Of a DNA stretch of 64,000 bases, positions 33,672 through 48,186 are shown piece after piece. The stretch spans positions 744,001 to 808,000 of the forward strand of contig JABSSW010000008.1 of NCBI GenBank assembly GCA_018902385.1, given 5' to 3'. Origin of the DNA: Physcia stellaris (Eukaryota; Ascomycota; Lecanoromycetes; Caliciales; Physciaceae). Positions within the stretch are counted from its first letter, which is position 1; every line of letters begins with the position of its first letter. The translations under genes and the position numbers were made by a program. The notes beneath the pieces are model-generated. The model saw nothing but the letters and a program-made list of their open reading frames with translations, did no database searches and was not told the origin of the DNA.

Positions 33672-36600
33672 ATGGCCGGTCCTTCGCCTCCATATCAAGT
33701 CAAGGCACTCTATGACTATTCTTCTCCGCACGATGACGATCTGAGCTTCCCGAACGGTCAAATCATAACGGTCACAGACGAGGAGGATGCGGATTGGTCT
33801 TACGGGGAGTATTTGGATGTTGCTGGAGTCAAGCAAGAGGGACTGTTTCCCAGGAACTTCGTCAAACTATATGAGCCAGAGACACCGCCCCGGCCTTCAC
33901 GGTCAAATCGTCAAAAGAAAGACCTTGAGCCCATCCCCGCCGCCATGCAAGAGGCACCACTTCATGAACCTGAAATACCCCAAGTACTCGCTTCAGAGAT
34001 TGCACCCGAGCCTTCGGTACAAGATGCTCCCAAACCACATGAAGACACTCATACTCATCAGCCAGATCATGACCAATCAGCGAGATTACCAATAACCCCC
34101 TCTTCGCAAATGCAGACGAGTGCAGCAGCGAAGACCAACTTCGGTAGCTCTGCAAAGCCATCTGCTGAACAACCCGTTGCAAAGCCGACCAGTGGGTCTT
34201 TTCGAGATCGTATCAATGCGTTCAACAAGCCTGCTGCGGCCCCAGTAGCCCCTAAGCCTGGCTCGGCTATCTCTTCCAGCGGTACAGGTTTCGTAAAGAA
34301 AGCTTTCGTTGCGCCGCCTCCAAGTAAAAACTCTTATGTACCGCCGCCGAGGGAGCTTCCCCCACAGAGGGTTTATCGACGAGAGGAGGACCCTGAAGTC
34401 CCTGCGCAGGTGACCAGTGGACAAAGCGCCGAACGGCCAGTTATCTCTGAGACAATTGCCCCTGCTGAAGGTGAGGACCAGCCAAAGCCAACAAGCCTGA
34501 AAGACAGGATTGCGCTACTACAGAAGCAACAGATGGAACAAGCGTCTCGGCATGCGGAAGCAGCACAGAAAAAGGATAAGCCCAAACGCCCTCCCAAAAA
34601 GCGAACGGAGTCTCAAGAAAGAACGGTACAAATCGAGGATGATGGTCAGAATCTCGAGAAAGTTACCAGTGCTGGTACCGCTGGCTCAGGTACTGCTGAG
34701 ATGCCTGTAGAAGATGCCCCAGCCGAGCCTTCTTCGAGCCTCAGGCAGCAGAAGCTTCGAGAGTCTGCACCGGCCCAAAGCCCTGCCATGGCTTCACTGA
34801 AAGGCTTTCAAAGCGATACCAACGACGCCGACCAGTCCGGAGCCGGAGATACTGAAGACGGCGAAGATCTTTCAACAAGTAGGGATGATAGCGATGAAAA
34901 ACCGCGTGTTACAGCTCCTGCAGACTTGAATCGGGCCCCTCAGGCCCCCTCGAGAGAACCTGATGTTGGTGATGAGGAGGATGAGGCGGATGATGTTGAG
35001 GGAGACGAAGAGGACGAGGAAGAAGATGTAGATCCCGAAGTCAAGCGAAGAATGGAAATTCGGGAGCGAATGGCTAAAATGAGTGGAGGCATGGGTATGG
35101 CAGGTATGTTTGGCCCTCCTGGAGGAATGGCGCCCAAGAAGCAGACCTCCGTATCGGATGAGAGGCAGATTACAGCGCCTACGGCGAGGGAAGTACAGGC
35201 CCCCAGAGCACCTCCTGTGCCCATCATGCCTATGCCTGGAATGCAGAAGAGTATTGGCCCCGAGCAGAGTAGCAGTCCTGTCGAGGTTAGCAAGGAAAAC
35301 CTGGGAGACCCAAAATCTATCATACAAGGCCACGAACCTGAAGATATGCCAGACGTAGAAGATATTGAGGGGGAAACAACAGGGCGGTCAAGGAAGTCGC
35401 TTGAGAGGCCTGAAACTACGAGACGTTCTCTAGGCAAGTACTCCAGTGACAGTTTTGTTCGGGCCTTCAGCAGCTGACTCGATCAGATCGTCCGGTGCCT
35501 CCATTACCAGGGCAAAATAAAGAAGTACCACCTCCGCTTCCAAATGACCGCCCTGCCCCTCCTGTCCCTGTTGAATGTAAGTTTCTTCATTTGGAAAAAT
35601 GGATTTGTCTTGATGCTGATAAGCACAGCACGACCCGTACCTCGGCCTCCGCCTGCTAAGCCATTATCACCGACCGCGGGCTCAGACTCTGAGGATGACA
35701 TGCCGGTAGTAGATCGTAATACTCCGCAAACAGCTTCGGGGGAAAGCCCTACTTCGCCCTCACATCGTGAGGGTCTTCCAGCTATTCCCCACAGTGGTCC
35801 TATCCCGTCGCTGCCTAGCAGGCCTCGACAGCCACAGGCAACTACAGCGGTCGACAATATAGCGAAGTCTAATGTGGCCTCGACAGAATCATCCCCAACT
35901 TCACCCACTACGCCTGTAACCTCATCCCAGCGAACAAGCAGAGTTCCTCCAATACCTGGCTTAGGCTCATCTGTACCTCCTGCAACAGCGCAGACTCGAG
36001 CTCCGCCTCCGCCCCCTCCAAGCAATGCTGCACCCAGTAGGGTATCAACAGGCGGAATGCCCCCTGTACCGCAGCCTCGACTAGTAGAGGAGAGTGACGA
36101 AGAAATTACAGAATATGAAGGTGACTACGATACCGACATAGCGGCAGATGCCACGCATAAAGATGCACTCAAAGCTCGTGTCAAAGCACCGAGCCTTGAA
36201 GAAGATTCTGCAAATGATGAAGCAACGCTGCATCACTCGGGTCTCCCCTCCCTGGGCCCTGCTCCTCGTGCTGTTCCACCTCCACCTCCAACTCAACCTC
36301 CAAAACTCCAGCGCCAATCTTCTGACATGCCACGTGCGCCTCCACCTCCACCACCGCCCAGAGAGCAAATAGTGAGAGACGAGACGGACGAATACGACCC
36401 TTACAACTACACGGCTCCTAAACATCGGACGTCGACCGGGCTAAGCGCTCGCGCTGAGAATCCCTCAACACCCGACGCTGAGGAACCCGATGATTTGTAT
36501 TCCGCATCCCCTCCTCGAAGTAGCAGACCCCCTCCTCCGCCACCACAAAGCAGCGCACCGTATGCCTCACCACCGTCCCAGCCTAATCAGCCGCCTCAAG

Positions 36601-37463
36601 GACAAGCCTCTCGACAATCGTTAGACGTCCAAAGAACTAGTATCAACGCTCGAAGATCTACAGATGCCCCAAGACCATCCGGTGAGCACGGCTTCATCGC
36701 CAGTGATCTCGACCTAGGCCAATCCAGCCAATGGTGGCGTCAGCCCAACATTCCTCCGCCAACACTTCAAAACCGGAAAGACATCATCTACGAGATCGAA
36801 GAATCTAGCACTACAAGGCGAGGAGGCCGACAAGCCATAACAAAAGTAGTCTATGTGCTCTACATGGATTACTCACAAACAGTCATTACCGCTCTGTTCG
36901 AGGCAAAGGATCCTAGTGAGGTCGCCTTAGAGCAACATCACGAACCACCACCGCCTCGCATGCGACAAGATCAGCTCGAAGATGCCCATACCAGATTCGG
37001 CGCCCGTATCGCCGAAGAAGCCAATGCTAAAAGGGACACCGTCGTACGTGACGGACAGTCCCAGAGCCTACTCCTCGATCTCCTGTCCTCACATCCCGAT
37101 GCACTTATGCCTGTCGGCACCCGAGCCTACGGCGCCCTTGTCTACGCCAACCTCGCCAACGCCTCCGTCCAGCAGTTCGACGAGATCCGCCCCGGCGACA
37201 TCGTCACGTTCCGCAATGCCAAATTCCAGGGCCATCGCGGCCCGATGCACTCGAAATATAGCGTTGAAGTGGGCAAGCCGGATCACGTGGGGGTGGTTGT
37301 GGACTGGGACGGGACGAAGAAGAAAGTCCGGGCTTGGGAGCAGGGCAGGGAGAGCAAGAAGGTGAAAATGGAGAGCTTCAAGCTGGGGGATATGAGGAGT
37401 GGGGAGGCGAAGGTGTGGAGGGTGATGTCGAGGCAGTGGGTTGGGTGGGAAGGGCAGAATTGA
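33672..37463 (+). CDS. BBC1: SH3 protein Bbc1/Mti1, with a probable frameshift
   Basis: Starts at ATG 33672. Bbc1 binds type-I myosins and restrains Arp2/3 at endocytic actin patches. Seen: an N-terminal SH3 domain (about residues 5-66, VKALYDYSSPHDDDLSF to GLFPRNFVKLYE), a long disordered middle with acidic and polyproline tracts, and a C-terminal globular domain (VYVLYMDYSQTVITALFEA to KVWRVMSRQWVGW). A 52-bp intron, 35577-35628, joins PVPVE to RPVPRPPP in phase. Just before it the coding frame changes between 35450 and 35475; one extra T in the T4 run (35453-35456) or G in the G3 run (35461-35463) would join the halves. An alternative is a 116-bp intron from 35355 to 35470. Confidence 0.85.
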
Positions 37464-37956
37464 TGGCCAGTGGTTAGGAGCTTCGGTTTGTGCCATATTG
37501 GATTTTGGGGCCTGTAGAGAGCAGGTTGCAATGCATACCCTCGTTCTTGAGTTTTATGACTAAAATCGATGATATGTGTCTTCTAAAGTTTTAAGACCAC
37601 TACCGAGTTAATATTGAGTGTTTTTGCCGTTTTTCAAGCAGCGTTGTCGGAACGCCTATTCTTACTTAGTAAGGCATCATCCATAGTATATCCCTTTGCC
37701 AGTCATAGATTAGAAAGAGCAGTGCTCATTTTCTGTAAAAACGTAAGGATCACAAACTCCGGCCGGCAATTTTCAGAAATTGAGTCGGCAGACAAATTCT
37801 TACTACCATATATACATCGACCATCGCTCCCACCCAGACTACCCATCCTCGAGCTCGAAGCAATCGACAATCGAAGCAACACCTCAGCTAGCAGTTCCCA
37901 TGATACTTACTCAAATACTCACGAAATCCCCCTCTCACATCGGCAACCAGCCTAGA
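37464..37956. other. Intergenic between convergent genes
   Basis: 493 bp between the BBC1 and DNA ligase stops; no gene seen. Confidence 0.5.
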
Positions 37957-40900
37957 TCAATACTCGAAATCATCATCCACACTCGGCCCTTTATTCTTCC
38001 CCACGCTCTCCTGCTTCTGATACATCTCCACCACCATCCTCGACTCCGTCGCCTGCTCCGTCTTCTTATCCTCTCTCTCCTTGATGAACCGCGGAAACCT
38101 CAAACTAATCCCCTTCCCGGAAACATCATTCAGCGCATCAGCGCCAGCCTTATATCTCGGGCTGAGCGTCAGATCCGCCGTCTTGACCTCCCACACGAAG
38201 CGCGGCTCGAACCAGACATCCGGCTGGTCCTTGGTGACGGTCGAGTGCGAGTAAAAGGGTTTAGGTTTGTCGATGGTGACGTCGCTGAGCTTGGAGTGGA
38301 GTTCTTCGAGGATGGCTTCCGAGAAGCCGGTGCCGATGTTGCATACCGTTTCGTAGATCTGTTTGCTGGAGTTGTAGCACGCGAGGAGGAAGGCGCCGTA
38401 GACGCTTGTTCTTTTTCCTTTGCCGTAGTACGCTCCCAGGACGACTAGGTCGAGTGAGTCGCCCACTCCGGAGAGGTAATCTTTCTTTACTTTTAGCCAG
38501 TTTCGGCTTCGCTTGCTTGGCTCGTAGCCGCTTTCGTCGGTGTCGAGCATCTTTACCATAAGGCCTTCGCAGGAGGCTTTTACACTTTCGTCAAGAAGGA
38601 TTTGGATCTCCTCGAGTTCACTGGTATCGCCGTATTGAGCGAAGGAGAACTCGCTTTCGACTTCTGTAAAGGCTTCGTGAAGGAGTTCACGACGCTGACG
38701 TAAAGATTTTTCAACAACTGCCTGTAAGACGTTAGAAATATCAAATCTTCACAACTATTCGGAGAATTCGTACTTCGTCGTTGTAGAAAAGCATATCGAA
38801 AGCAAAGACGCAGACCTTGACCGTTATTTCTTCGCTTTTGACATCCTTGCGCTTCCTTGTCATCAGTTGCTGGAATGGTAATACTTTCTTCTCCTTGAGA
38901 TCCCATGCCACGGTTTCGCAGTCCAGCACAAAGCTTTTCGTCTCTGGCCTAATCCAAGTGTGAAGTTTCTCAAGAATGTCTGGATACTTCTTCGAGAGAT
39001 CCTCAGAATTCCTAGAGAAAATCGCCGAGAGCCCTTTAGCGCTCTTACCCGGCACAGGCACACTGCTTGCGTATTGCTGCGGCGAATCTTGAGCGACATA
39101 ATGGATCTGTGCGCGTTCTCCGTCGTACTTGTATTCGCAAGTAAAGGTCTTACCCTCGAAGCGATCAAGTACTTCAGTGATAGATTTGGTGGGTTTGGCC
39201 AACATCGGTTTCAGGGGCACACCTGGCTGCAGTTTGCAATTCTCACGCAGATGGAAGATTCCGTGCTCAAGCATTGCTGGCACAATAACTTCATAGCTAG
39301 GAAGTTCACTTTGGACGTGTTAGCAAGCGAAGTCAGCAATTCGGCATTTCAAAGAGCGTACCTGAACACTGTCTTGAGTATAGCTTCGCCCTTGGTCAGA
39401 GCATCGCTACTTGGCACTTTGTTCCCTTTCTTTTCCGTCTCATGGATGACCATCGCATGGGCTAAAGCAACCAATATGGTTTTCTCTGCTAGTCCCAACC
39501 GCAATTTTCCCTCGAGGAAGCGTATAATGAACTTGGTTTCGCTTGCGCCGCCTTTGTCTTTAGTGATATCGATAGCCTTAGAGCCTTTCCCTGCAGTCGA
39601 AGTGTCCGCTGCGGAGAGCAGTTTCTTGATACCCGCAATCTTCTTGTCTTGAGACCCATGCCCACTGACTATGGCTATTCCCATAAGACCATCAAGGACA
39701 CCTCTGATGGTCAAAGGCTTAGGTTTAAACATGGTCGGTTGATTAGATCTGCTCTTGGCTGCAACGAGTCCAAGGTCGCCAATTTGATTCTGGTCTGCCT
39801 TGATGACTGACAGACTTCTTCCTGTGGTCTCACCAATGGCTTTCATGATCAGAGACTCACCAATCCCAAGTTCGATACCTGCATAATCCGCAGCTAGCTT
39901 GTTGATCATCAGCTGAACCGTAGGTAGTAGGTCGTCTGGCGTCAAACGTAATACTTGTCGAAGAAATAGAGAACAGTGTGAAGATATGATGAGACGTTTT
40001 GTAGTCATCTCAATGAGCGAGAAAGTCGTACACAATGCTGCATAGGGAACGGGCTCCCCAGGCTTCCAGTCCGGATAGGGATCTTTGCCGCTGCCTTTGA
40101 GAGTAGCCTGGACCTTTTCTCTAGCTTTTGCAGCGACCTCCGGCTTGTCCTCCTCCTCTGACTCGGCATCATCTTCGTCCTCCTCTGAAGCAGAAGCCTC
40201 GTCCTTAGCGGGCGCTTCCTCTGGGTCCGGTTCTACCTTTGAAGCCTTCGAAGTGGTGCTGCTCTTCGTGGTATCGGACTTATGAGCGCTTGTTGACTTG
40301 CTCGATTTTAAGGGTTTGGAAGACTCGGAAGGCGTTTTTGGTGCTCTGGGGTGTTTTTCTTCAGTCTTGCTCGTCTTGGGTTCCTTTTGTGCCGTAGCAG
40401 GCTTTGATTCGCTCTTCTCTGAGGAATTTCTTGCTTCACTGGTCTCAATTCCTCGCCTTCGACGCTTTGTGACCGGTTCTTCATCTTCATCTTCCTCCTC
40501 TCCCCTCACTACATTGCTCTCTTCTAATTTCTCCTTTGATTTACTCGAGAGACTTTTTGCTAACGCCTGGCCTTTGATCGATGAGGCTTTGCGGTGATTG
40601 CTGGCGTCTATTCCGGCAATTTTAGTCTTAAGGATCGCCATATTTCCCCAATGCATAACGGCGATGACTAACCCTTAGCTTCCAATCTGTCCGAATCTTG
40701 TTCGTCCACTCCATTCTGAGACCCAGAACCAAAGGCGGCGTCTTCCGTAGCCGTTCCATCTTCCATTACGATATCGCCATCATTGTCCTCTTCATCGATA
40801 GTATTGCTGACTTTACGCTTCTTTGTAGGCGGTACTACGTCATCTTCATCTCCCTCATCCTCATTTTTAGCTTTTGAATTCTTGGATCGGTTGAAAGCTA

Positions 40901-41069
40901 GAGTTGACTGCTGTCCTGGCGCCTTGGAGCCTTTCGGGTTCCCAAAGAATTTCCTACAAAGCAGGAATGGTCAGTATGATAGCGCCGGGCAGTTGCTGGG
41001 TCACAAGATGCACCCTAGCGTCATCTGAGATGATTTGACTAACCCCAGCGTAGCTTGTTTAGGAGGCAT
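37957..41069 (-). CDS. CDC9: ATP-dependent DNA ligase I
   Basis: Five exons: 41014-41069, 40673-40953, 39362-40607, 38774-39308 and 37957-38721, all in phase, 960 residues. It seals Okazaki fragments and repair nicks. Seen: a PCNA-binding box Q-MT-L-GK-FF (residues 15-22) assembled across the first intron; a long Lys/Glu/Ser-rich disordered region; the DNA-binding domain; the nucleotidyltransferase motif EYKYDGERAQIH with the adenylated Lys at about 588; FVLDCETVAWD; EGLMVKM; and an OB-fold region with WLKVKKDYL and DLVVLGAYYGKGKR. The C-terminus ends in a short acidic tail. No frame problems seen. Confidence 0.93.
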
Positions 41070-41657
41070 GCTTGCGGTGCGAGGACGATACTGGCGCAGT
41101 GCTCCCAATTCAATAGAAGATTGCTTGCGAATCCCCAAGCGTATGTGCGACCTTAGACTGCGAATGCAGAGTATCCGAGCCCTCAGAGCATTATTGGGCA
41201 AGAGTAAGTCAAGGAGGCTGAGATTGCAAGACACAGCCAGAGCTGCGATTGAATATCTAGAAGGGTTGCCAATTAGCATATAACGTCATAGAATATTTTG
41301 TTGCAAGCAGAGGGTGATGTCGAAACCTACAGTCGATGACTTGATCACCCTAAGGTAAAGAGTTGAACAGAGCTGCAAGACACTGAGTCCCATCAGATAC
41401 CGGCGATGCTTGCCATGGTCGCATCATTAGTTGTCAACGGCCTCGACGCGTCCCAGTCGCGTACTTAAAGTGCTCGGTTTGATCTTAAGGCAACAGCTGA
41501 TCCCTGCAACCCCTGATCAGGCTGCTCTGGACCCTGATTGCTACCGACAGGGACATCATGCAATCAAAAGCTTGAGATCTACTTTAGCATGTCTCAGTCT
41601 TCGAATTCTCGAGACAATACCAAAGCTACTATCAGACTTGCAAACCTCAAAAACCAA
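41070..41657. promoter_or_regulatory. Divergent promoter of DNA ligase and aminotransferase
   Basis: The region holds one ACGCGT at 41446-41451. This is the MluI cell-cycle box recognised by MBF, which in yeasts drives S-phase genes including CDC9. It lies about 380 bp from the ligase start and about 210 bp from the aminotransferase start. Regulation is inferred. Confidence 0.4.
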
Positions 41658-43009
<1,352 letters not shown>

Positions 43010-43250
43010 CGGAGGGCCTTAGATCTTGGTGACGATTTACGACTTGAAAAGCATACTGGGCGCTTTCATCTCGGTATCTACATAGCGATTGTGTACTCAA
43101 GCTATTTGCATCATGCCTTTTGCTGGTGCCGCCCAAATTAGCCGTGAGGGCATACATAAAACAATAATGTCTACAGACCTCATGGCATTGGACTCGCCTA
43201 CCATCTTCACGATTCCATTGTGGGTATTTTGGCTTCCCCTATCGAACACG

Positions 43251-44502
43251 CTAAAAGACCAAATCCCACACGACCAAAAAGCTACATAGCCCGCAAGTAG
43301 CCCAGAACACCATTCTCGCCGTGCTCTTCCTCTCCGTGGCCCTTTTAAGTTCTTTATTTCCTCCTCCTACATTCTCCGTCGTATTGAAAGAGTCTGTTAC
43401 CAATTGCCCGATGCTTTCCTGTTGCACTGAGATATGTGCCTGGATCTGGGTCTGCATGTCCGAGATTTCCATTACGGAGCGCTCGACAGTACTAAGGCGA
43501 AGTCAGTCCATGATTGGTGATACTCCTCAAGGGGGAGAGCCCAAGTAGAAGCCTAGCTATAAGACGTGAAATGGGAAGGGAGAGCCTTACCGGACCTGAT
43601 CCAAGGTCTCCTCATAGTGCTTCAGCAGATCATCGTTCTCCTTCGCGAACAGCTGCAGTTGCTCCGGACTCAACTGCGTCTCCGTCCTCTTCCTCTCTTC
43701 CTCCAGCTCCACCGCACCCATCTTGCTCCCATACCCTCCCCCTCTTTTGCCTCCACCACCATAGTCACCCCCAAACCCATTCAAGCCGTCCTGATCCCCC
43801 GCCAAGTCGACGGGTATGCCCCCTTTCGTTTTATACAGCACACTCTTGCTCTTCTCCACCTCCCTCTCCAACCGTCTACTCATCATACTCCTCTGCAGCT
43901 CCCCGGCCTCCCCCAACCTCAACCGCAAATAGAACAGCGCCCCCTCCCTCCACATCCTCATCGTCTGCTCTTCGCCACTCAACCCTTCCTTCCCCTCTGC
44001 TCCTTTCCTTCTCCCCTCTTCTCCTTCCGCCCATCTCAACAGCGCTCCACCAACCCTCCCACGCTTCTTCGCTGCTATCTGATCAACAGTCTGCTGTCTT
44101 ACGGTCTCGGCTTGCGCGAGCTGCGTAATCGAGGCATTTAGGTCGCGGAGCACACTTTTTGAGCTGGCATCGATGGCTTCGCGCTGTGGGTCGGTGAGGT
44201 AGGTACGATCCGGGGGCCGACGTGCGGGTGTTTTGTGGAGGAAGGACGAGAGGAGCGGATGGGTGGTGGGGCGGTGGAGAGGTAGGGGGCTCGAACGGAG
44301 CGGAGGTAGGCTGATAGGGAGGCGATGTGTGTGTTCTATGGCATATGTGAATTTGGTTGTGGGTGAGGAGGGCTGGAAGGGGGGCATTTACTATTCGGTA
44401 GGCTTCTTTGAGAAATTCATCTTTTGGCTGGGAGGGGTTTCGGCGGGTGCGGGCATTGTGCTTTTTGAGGAGCGTGTTGAGGAGAGAGGTTAGGTCTGAC
44501 AT
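43251..44502 (-). CDS. UFE1: ER t-SNARE Ufe1 / syntaxin-18-like, with a frameshift
   Basis: Exons 44392-44502, 43591-44335 and 43251-43491. Ufe1 is the ER target SNARE for Golgi-to-ER retrograde vesicles. Seen: the syntaxin-18 N-terminus MSDLTSLLNTLLKKHNARTR then LKEAYRI/NTHIASLSAYLR across intron 1, then LTDPQREAIDASSKSVLRDL, an arginine/glutamate-rich helix, the SNARE helix from LSPEQLQLFAKENDDLLKHY through VMEISDMQTQIQAHISVQQE, and a C-terminal membrane anchor (VFWATCGLCSFLVVW). The segments before and after about 44214 are in different frames; one extra C in the C5 run (plus-strand G5, 44212-44216) joins them and gives 365 residues. Confidence 0.85.
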
Positions 44503-46452
44503 TGGCGTTGGAGAGGGAGTAGGAGCTTGGAAGAGTAGATGAGAGCTTTGAGCTGCAGATATCCTTTCTGGCTTGTTGTTGAGTAAATACATCACCACGG
44601 CTTGAGCCCTAACCCTCATGTTAACGTCCAAGACCATTCCTTTTTTTATTGCGCCTGCCTTTACACTTGTTTTCTTTCTCATTTCCTGGAAATCGACTGT
44701 TCAGGAAACAGTATTTTCCCCCAACAGTTCCAGTCGGTTTTGTCTATTATGGTTGCAAATAACATGATTCGAATAAATCTTATATGCAACCTTGATCAGA
44801 TAAACTCACGACCACTTTCTTCCTACATCTACCTATGAGACCACTCGGACCTGAAAAGCATGTCACTTTGATGTGTACCCGGACACAGTCACATCCTGTT
44901 CAAAATTCACAGGAAGGGTGAAAACCAGGCTCGACCGACACAGACAATGATTTGCATTCTTGGATCACTGTGACATCAGATGGAGTCTGATAGCTATCCC
45001 GGTAGTAAGTGTTTCTAATTTTTGGTGACACATTCTTTCTTACTTATGATATACCCCGACTGCGATTATTCGTTTTGGGACGGCATCTGAATATGATGTC
45101 TTCTCTTATAAGTGGTGATGCATGAGAGGCAAAAGTAGTACGGCCCTTCTATCAACATCAACAATGACACAGAGAACAAGAAAAAACAAGTCGTGAGAAC
45201 AGCGCCCTTGTAAGTCGCGACGAGGACAACCGAAGTTCATGGCAAAGCAGGGATTTCAAAGCCGATACATCTCAATAATCTAGGACCAATTTGGGATTGA
45301 TCGCCTGCTGTTCAAATTACCACAGGCTCACCAGGGCTTAATTGTTGAAATCCGCAGCTTCCGGAGGCTTTTTGACATGTGGAATAAACTGGGATCTGCA
45401 TTGGCTGCTTAAGTTAATCAATGCTCCTCAAATTTCCCCTCATTCTTTCGCCTCTTCTTGACTATCGGATCAGTACTCTGTTTGTGCGGCCCACGGGCTT
45501 CGGACTATTGTTGTATGCCTCGTGACTCCTGGCTTCATCGTCGACACGCTCGTGGCCCTTGGTAGTCGCTGCTTTTGACTGCATGAACTGGTGTTGGAGT
45601 GTGGGGAGTTAAAGTCGTCATTCCGGTACATTTGCCATGAGTCAGGCATCTAAATGAATCTCGAAATCCACTCCGGCAGGCTACATCAGCATCGCACGAA
45701 GAGGATAGACTCGACACTTTTGAAGAGCAAAGCAATCGTTACCCTTTTTGGCATTCGTATTGTTGTCAATTAATTTAAATATTTGCTCCACGCAACAGGA
45801 CGAACAAGCGCTTCAATCAGGTGATTTCGCAACATTGACTTCCAATTGAGCAACGCAATTGCTGAAAGACTCCAAGCCAGTAATTATGATTTCAAGCTCT
45901 CAAGATGGGAATCGTGCACGGTCTTACGGAAACCATGACCTCATGCTGCGCCTTTCCTTAAGCCTCAGTCCTCCTTTCGCGTAATCGGAGACAATCCTCT
46001 CCAACAACAGTACAACACCTACTTCTGTCGCTTCAGCAAAGATCAACATTCAGCATCGCTCGTCATGCAAAGACAGTCATCGAAAAGCTTGTAGACACGA
46101 GAATGCGATGCTTGGTTAGCATCGCCAATGTAGCTACACCTTCGGCTCGCAGGCTCGACGATCGCTGGCGTCGTACGGAAGGAGTCGCCAGCCATTGGAT
46201 TTTTGGTATCGAATAATCATCCTCTACTTTATGCGATTGTTGACCCCGAGCATGCCCATCTCTTGCGCCCATTGCGCCTTTTGTATGTGCTCATCACCTC
46301 ATGCAGCATTGCATCGAGCGGCTTTCCCACACCCCCTCTCCATCGCCTGCCAAAGCTCCGCATCTCTTATATCTTATCGTTTTTCTCAAGGGCACTCCAA
46401 TCGCTCACCTACTATCTCTCCTTCCAATCCACCATAAACCTTCCGCCCCAAA
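44503..46452. other. Long intergenic stretch, no gene seen
   Basis: Nearly 2 kb between divergent genes. A telomere-like box CCCTAACCCT lies at 44607-44616, about 110 bp upstream of UFE1; such teloboxes occur in fungal promoters. The rest has only short random frames. The last 250 bp before 46453 are pyrimidine-rich and probably a leader. A non-coding RNA cannot be excluded from sequence alone. Confidence 0.4.
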
Positions 46453-47091
46453 ATGCCCACCCCAGCCGGCGTTGATGAGTACGAGCAAGACTCGGGAGCC
46501 ACGGCCCAAAAGGAGCAACAGCAGGACAATCCGGGGGCTGCCACGGATGGTGAGGCTGCTTCTGCTCCCACAGCACCGCCAGACAAGCAACCGGACAGCG
46601 ACACGGAGAGTATTGCACGGAGTGACATTGATCAACCCACGCAGCCAAAGGAGGGCCGCAAAACCCGAGATCGCAAGGCTAAACCGACCGAGGAAGCGCC
46701 CGCTAAGATTGATAATGATCGTGGGATGTGGGGTGGTGGTGGTCCATTGGATCAGTTGGACGAGGCGGGTAACCCCGTAAAGGGGGCAGGAGAATTGGTG
46801 CCGGGCGGGGCGAAAGATACTGCTGGCAAGACTTTGGGCGGACTGACTGGAGGTGGGGGAAAGCGGGATGGTAAGTCCCTATTGTTCATTGGATGGTGCT
46901 GTGGCTCCTGAACGTTCAGTTGCCAGATAGAAGATGGTGGATGGGATGGACTGACACGAGTAGCAGTAAAGAAGAGTAGTGGAGACGACGGCGGGAAGGA
47001 GACCTTGCGCTTGAGATTGGACATCAATCTGGATCTCGAATTGCAGCTGAAAGCGAAGATCAATGGCGATTTGACCATTAGTTTACTGTGA
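46453..47091 (+). CDS. Disordered protein with conserved C-terminal tail
   Basis: Two exons, 46453-46870 and 46964-47091, 181 residues. Residues 1-135 are Glu/Gln/Pro/Gly-rich and disordered, with GMWGGGGPLDQLDEAGNPVK and LGGLTGGGGKR. The last 30 residues, LRLRLDINLDLELQLKAKIN then GDLTISLL, alternate hydrophobic and charged residues like a beta sheet; similar tails recur in small fungal proteins of unknown function. No signal peptide or membrane span. The intron has GTAAGT and GAGTAG borders. Confidence 0.65.
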
Positions 47092-48186
47092 ATACTGTCC
47101 CCGACTCCTCCCTCCCAACAGTCAACAATTCTCTGTCTGACTGCTTGTTTGGAAACTTGAAGAAGGCTAATACTTCATTAGGAACTGACATTTTGTTTGG
47201 CTCTGATGCTCAGATGGTATATTAAACGACAAGTACGAAGAGACCTTCATTGCATATTCTGTGGGGTGTAATACAAAATTCTGTCCTTTATAGTCATCTG
47301 GAAATACTAAGGAAGTACATCGCATAAAGAGTTCGACATTTATTGTGGATGCAAGCAGCACGATTGATGGTCAGCAGAGAATACTTTGTGCAATTCTATG
47401 ACATTCGATGATTAGGATCGACAATACGTAAAAGATTATGATTGCATGTTCGTCGTCCGTGCAATCTTATCGCTATTTTACATCCCTCCTACACAAGAAT
47501 CCTTTCATTCTCAGATCCCCGCTAATCTTCCTCTCCCTTCTTGGACCCTCTCAGCTCACCATTCTCTGTCCCCGACAACGCCAAAACTGCCAAATACACA
47601 ACCTCATCGGCACTGAACTAGTATGTGATCGAGGCAGTCCAAAGATTCAGAAGTTGAGCCAGCATCCCTTTGCGTCTATTACCTCAACGGAAACAATTAC
47701 TCCGATCCAGAGGAAGACCGGATCCTTGGAATGGATTGATGTGGATTCCCTACTGGGCTTCCTCGCTTTGGAGGTTCGGATCTTCGGTTATGGTATGAGG
47801 TCACTTTCAAACTAGTTGCACTACTGCGAGCCTTGATCTGATAAAGCATGAGACTCAATCAGCCTGGGGTAAAATCTGAACAGAAGCAAAGTGCGTTACT
47901 CAACATGGGTCGATCACTCAGTGACGCTTGGCAACAGCCAGCATGCCAAGTGCCCTCGAAATCGCGATGCGATTCATTGGCTCCTTTTGCTCTGCGTCCT
48001 GCAGCTCGTGACTCCGCTCCTCCTGCACAAGCTTAGAGCTTGGCTATTGGGGAACACATCTCCAAAGCTCTTTATCCAAGCCATGACAATAACTTATGTT
48101 CATTAGATACCAGCTTAAACGGTCAATTTCGCCCAGCTGTTTCAAGGTCAATTTCTTGTGCTCATCACCGACTATTCGTCGCCGAC
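47092..48186. other. Intergenic, no gene supported
   Basis: About 1.1 kb. An ATG frame of 125 codons at 47438-47815 is open but has no recognisable motif and a composition like its surroundings, so I do not call it a gene. Confidence 0.45.

Noticed and set aside
34872-35437. Minus-strand Ser-rich frames opposite BBC1
   Set aside because: They arise from acidic (GAN-rich) codons on the coding strand and are not independent genes.
47438-47815. 125-codon ATG frame as a gene
   Set aside because: No motif, no splice partner, and composition like neighbouring intergenic DNA.
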